Assembly: GCA_963514095.1 (NCBI GenBank)
Contig: OY741271.1
Location: forward strand, 6,967,976-7,031,975
Direction: 5' to 3'
Source: Eutrigla gurnardus
Taxonomy: Eukaryota; Chordata; Actinopteri; Perciformes; Triglidae
Length of the DNA: 64,000 nt
A program made the translations under genes and the position numbers. The first letter of the stretch is position 1; each line of letters starts with the position of its first letter. Below the pieces are notes generated by a model. It saw only the letters and a list, made by a program, of their open reading frames with translations. It was not told the origin of the DNA and searched no databases. Of the stretch, positions 60,344 through 64,000 are shown piece by piece.

Positions 60344-60993
60344 CTAATAATAGAAGCATCAGGTGGAAGGTTGAACAAACTGTACCTGCGTTCATTGGAA
60401 TAATCGTTTCAGTCTGTTTGCTGAATTCAGCTCACTATTTACCTTCTTTCTTTTCATTCATTGACATTCATTTTTGGACTCTCTGTATTTGCAGTTTTGA
60501 GTTTCTGTGGGTGGCATTCTTTTCCCTCTATGATCATGCAAACAGACCAGTGCGTCTTTTTTTTTTAATTTAGCCAACAAATGATTTCTACCTAAGATTA
60601 TTAGGAACAGGAAATATAATGTCAAAGTAGCACTAAAAGGAAGACAATATTTATATACACGGATATATTTTTCTCCCTACTAGGCTTGGGCCAGTTTAAA
60701 CATTTTCAAACCGGTCTGACACTAAGCCAAAGACCAGACCGAACTGCTTATATCAACCTTTTCCACTAGCGTTGCACTTGCCATAGCAGCCCCTAGCAGC
60801 AGTGATACATTCTTTTTTTTACACAGAAGATTGAACCGTAATCACGGAAAGGAGAGTCCAAAATGCTGCCATCGTACCGTTTATAAATTACTTTGCTTTG
60901 TGGCATAACGCCGTGGTGGTGTCTCCTTTTACCGAACATCACGGCTTCGCGGAACAAGAGAGACGAGTACGGTAACGCAGGTCATGTGACGTA

Positions 60994-62610
60994 CAGTGCC
61001 TTGAAAAAGTATTCATACCTCTTGAACTTTTTCACATTTTGTCACTCTACAACCACAAACTTAAATGTATTTTATTGAGATTTTATGTGATAGACCAACA
61101 CAAAGTAACACATAATTGTGAAGTGGAACGAAAATGATACATGGTTTACAAAAATGTAAGCAAATAAAAATCTGAAAAGTGTGGTGTGCATTTGTATTCA
61201 GCCCCCTCTACTCTCATACCCCTAAATAAAATGCAGTGCAATCAGTTGCCTTCAGAAGTCACCTAATGAGTTAATAGAGTCCACCTGTGTGTAATTTAGT
61301 ATCAGTATAAATACAACTGTTCTGTGAAGGCCTCAGTGCTTTGTTAGAGAACACTAGTCAACAAAAAGCATCATGAAGACCAAGGAACTCACCAGACAGG
61401 TCAGGGAAAACGTTGTGGAGAAGTTTAAAGCAGGGTTGGGTTATAAAAAAATATCCAAAGCTTTGAACATCTCAAGGAGCACTGTTCAATCCATCATCCA
61501 AAAATGGAAGAAGTATGCCACAACTGCTAACCTACCAAGACATGGCCGTCCACCTAAACTGACAGACCGAGCGAGGAGAGCACTAGTGAGAGAAGCTGCC
61601 AAGAGGCCCATGGTCACTCTCGAGGAGTTGCAGAAATCCACAGCTCAGGTGGGAGAATCTGTCCACAGGACAACTATTAGTCGCATACTCCACAAATCTG
61701 GCCTTTATGGAAGAGTAGCAAGAAGAAAGCCATTGTTGAAAAACAGACATAAGAAGTCCCGTTTGCAATTTGCCACAAGCCATGTTGGGGACACAGCAAA
61801 CATGTGGAAGAAGGTGCTCTGGTCAGACGAGACCAAAGTTGAACTTTTTGGCCTGAATGCAAAGCGCTATGTGTGGCGGAAAAGTAACACTGCTCATCAC
61901 CCTGAACACACCATCCCCACTGTGAAACATGGTGGTGGCAGCCTCATGCTGTGGGGATGCTTTTCTTCAGCAGGGACAGGGTAGCTGGTCAGAGTTGATG
62001 TGAGGATGGATGGAGCTAAATACAGGGCAATCCTGGAAGAAAACCTGTTGGAGGCTGCAAAAGACTTGAGACTGGGAAGGAGATTCACCTTCCAGCAAGA
62101 CAATGACCCTAAACATACAGCCAGAGCTACAATGGAATGGTTTAGATCAAAGAATATTCATGTGTTAGAATGGCCCAGTCAAAGTCCAGACCTAAATCCC
62201 ATTGAGCATCTGTGGCAAGACTTGAAAGTTTCTGTTCACAGATGCTCTCCATCCAATCTGGTTGAGCTTGAGCTATTTTGCAAAGAAGAATGGGCAAAAA
62301 TGTCAGTCTCTAGATGTGCAAAGCTGGTAGAGACATACCCCAAAAGACTTGCAGCTGTAATTGCAGCGAAAGGTGGCTCTACAAAGTATTGACACAGGGG
62401 GGCTGAATACAAATGCACACCACACTTTTCAGATTTTTATTTACTTAAATTTTTGTAAACCATGTATCATTTTCGTTCCACTTCACAATTATGTGTTACT
62501 TTGTGTTGGTCTATCACATAAAATCTCAATAAAATACATTTAAGTTTGTGGTTGTAGAGTGATAAAATGTGAAAAAGTTCAAGGGGTATGAATACTTTTT
62601 CAAGGCACTG
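60994..62610 (+). mobile_element. Tc1-family DNA transposon with ~213-bp terminal inverted repeats
   Basis: The 5' end is TA|CAGTGCCTTGAAAAAGTAT and the 3' end ATACTTTTTCAAGGCACTG|TA; TA is the target duplication (60992-60993 and 62611-62612). The inverted repeats span about 60994-61206 and 62397-62610 and differ at only a handful of positions by eye. The element is 1617 bp and contains one transposase frame. Near-identical repeats and an almost intact gene point to recent activity. Confidence 0.95.
61373..62392 (+). pseudogene. Tc1 transposase, one in-frame stop
   Basis: The frame runs from ATG 61373 to TGA 62390-62392 (339 codons, the usual Tc1 length) and is interrupted only by TAG at 61982-61984, after CFSSAGTG. 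It has a paired helix-turn-helix DNA-binding region (KISKALNISRSTVQSII at about 24-40 and the GRPPKLTDRA hook-like linker). The DDE motifs are WSDETKVELF, FQQDNDPKHTA and SPDLNPIEHLW. No frameshift is seen. It would cut and paste the element at TA sites if the stop were absent or read through. The first part (61373-61984) contains the DNA-binding domain and first catalytic Asp; the second (from about 62000) contains the other two acidic residues. Confidence 0.93.
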
Positions 62611-62700
62611 TATTCAATGAGCGTCAGAATTTTGATTAGCCTGTGGCTTCAAAACAACTGTGAATGGTGAACTTTTGCTCGTCTTGCATATAACACACAC

Positions 62701-64000
62701 ACATGTAGAGACAGACAGGTAACCCATCTATCACAGGGCCGACAAGTAGAGACAGACAGGTAACCCGTCTATCACAGGGCTGACATGTAGAGACATACAG
62801 CTGACCAGTCTATCACAGGGCTGACATGTAGAGACAGACAGGTAACCAGTCTATCACAGGGCTGACATGTATAGACAGACAGGTAACCAGTCTAACACAG
62901 GGCTGACATGTAGAGACAGACAGCTGACCAGTCTATCACAGGGCTGACATGTAGAGACAGACAGGTAACCCATCTATCACAGGGCTGACAAGTAGAGACA
63001 GACAGGTAACCCGTCTATCACAGGGCTGACATGTAGAGACAGACAGGTAACCAGTCTATCACAGGGCCGACAAGTAGAGACAGACAGGTAACCCGTCTAT
63101 CACAGGGCTGACATGTAGAGACAGACAGCTGACCAGTCTATCACAGGGCTGACATGTAGAGACAGACAGGTAACCAGTCTATCACAGGGCTGACATGTAG
63201 AGACAGACAGGTGACCAGTCTAACACAGGGCTGACATGTAGAGACAGACAGCTGACCAGTCTATCACAGGGCTGACATGTAGAGACAGACAGGTAACCCG
63301 TCTATCACAGGGCCGACAAGTAGAGACAGACAGGTAACCCGTCTATCACAGGGCTGACATGTAGAGACAGACAGGTAACCAGTCTATCACAGGGCTGACA
63401 TGTAGAGACAGACAGGTAACCAGTCTATCACAGGGCTTACATGTAGAGACAGACAGGTAACCAGTCTATCACAGGGCTGACATGTAGAGACAGACAGGTA
63501 ATCACAGGGCTGACATGTAGAGACAGACAGGTAACCAGTCTATCACAGGGCTGACATGTAGAGACAGACAGGTAACCAGTCTATCACAGGGCTGACATGT
63601 AGAGACAGACAGGTAACCAGTCTATCACAGGGCTGACATGTAGAGACAGACAGGTAACCAGTCTATCACAGGGCCGACAAGTAGAGACAGACAGGTAACC
63701 CGTCTATCACAGGGCCGACAAGTAGAGACAGACAGGTAACCCGTCTATCACAGGGCTGACATGTAGAGACAGACAGCTGACCAGTCTATCACAGGGCTGA
63801 CATGTAGAGACAGACAGGTAACCAGTCTATCACAGGGTTGACATGTAGAGACAGACAGCTGACCAGTCTATCACAGGGCTGACATGTAGAGACAGACAGG
63901 TAACCCGTCTATCACAGGGCTGACATGTAGAGACAGACAGCTGACCAGTCTATCACAGGGCTGACATGTAGAGACAGACAGCTGACCAGTCTATCACAGG
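62701..64000. repeat. 41-bp tandem array derived from a SINE segment
   Basis: About 31 full units plus a partial one run to the window end. A unit reads ACATGTAGAGACAGACAG, then GTAACCAGTCT (variants GCTGACCAGTCT, GTAACCCGTCT, GTGACCAGTCT), then ATCACAGGGCTG. One unit (about 63480-63512) lacks 8 bp. The reverse complement matches the SINE interior (32216-32260), where the same 41 bp is bounded by direct TGTC repeats. The left border is abrupt against CACACACA. The right border is outside the window. Confidence 0.93.

Noticed and set aside
60680..60900. Possible MITE near CTTGGGCCAGTTTAAAC
   Set aside because: It looks repeat-like, but neither paired ends nor target duplication could be found.
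62701..64000. CRISPR-like regular repeats
   Set aside because: There are no unique spacers: the whole 41-bp period repeats with point variants, the genome is eukaryotic, and the unit matches a SINE.

Overview
The window is vertebrate nuclear DNA, almost certainly from a teleost fish. The reasons are long introns with GT/AG borders, two tyrosine kinase genes split exactly as vertebrate SRMS/PTK6 genes are, and a repeat load typical of teleosts: a Tc1 element with long inverted repeats, RTE-like LINEs ending in a GGATAAGCGG/(ATGG)n tail, a tRNA-headed SINE with the same tail, hAT elements with 8-bp target duplications, and abundant CA/GT, GA and GAAA microsatellites. The species cannot be named from the sequence.

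Two protein-coding genes are solid. srms (coding exons 3487-24806, + strand, 8 exons, 504 codons plus stop) and ptk6 (29947-46819, + strand, 8 exons, 509 codons plus stop) lie head to tail about 5.1 kb apart. Both encode non-receptor tyrosine kinases of the SH3-SH2-kinase plan (Brk/Frk/Srms branch). Every splice junction gives a continuous reading frame, and the intron phases are identical in the two genes (2,1,0,1,1,0,1). From memory, the human pair has the same order and orientation. Both genes start in CpG-rich first exons. Their products probably act in the same epithelial signalling space: SH3 and SH2 modules choose partners and the kinase phosphorylates tyrosines. That functional statement is family knowledge, not sequence evidence. 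A possible acidic C-terminal exon of an unidentified minus-strand gene sits at 287-544.

Region by region: 1-2.7 kb holds the acidic exon candidate and a short minus-strand RTE tail. 2.7-24.8 kb is srms; its introns hold three hAT-type elements or fragments, a decayed RTE copy, a degenerate AGTATGTCA-type tandem repeat, a run of 24 G, and a (GT)16 tract that directly forms a 3' splice site. 24.8-29.9 kb is the intergenic spacer with one SINE and one hAT MITE. 29.9-46.8 kb is ptk6; its introns hold a second SINE, a hAT-like MITE, an RTE LINE with a 726-codon open frame and perfect 12-bp target duplications, and two CAGTGG-type MITEs. 46.8-64 kb shows no gene I can support. It contains microsatellites including a 190-bp homopurine block, a CAGTGG-type MITE, LINE remnants, a decayed Tc1/mariner copy, a nearly intact Tc1 transposon (60994-62610), and a 41-bp tandem array running off the window end.

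The most interesting structures are: (1) the 41-bp array, whose unit is an internal segment of the SINE found twice elsewhere in this window, bounded in the SINE by a TGTC direct repeat, so the array looks like a satellite born from a SINE; (2) the SINE and LINE sharing a 3' tail, which suggests an autonomous/parasite pair; (3) the CFTR-like (GT)16-AG acceptor of srms exon 6; (4) an N-terminal cysteine-rich module shared by fish Srms and Ptk6 but absent from human PTK6; and (5) a Gly-to-Ala change in the Ptk6 glycine loop.
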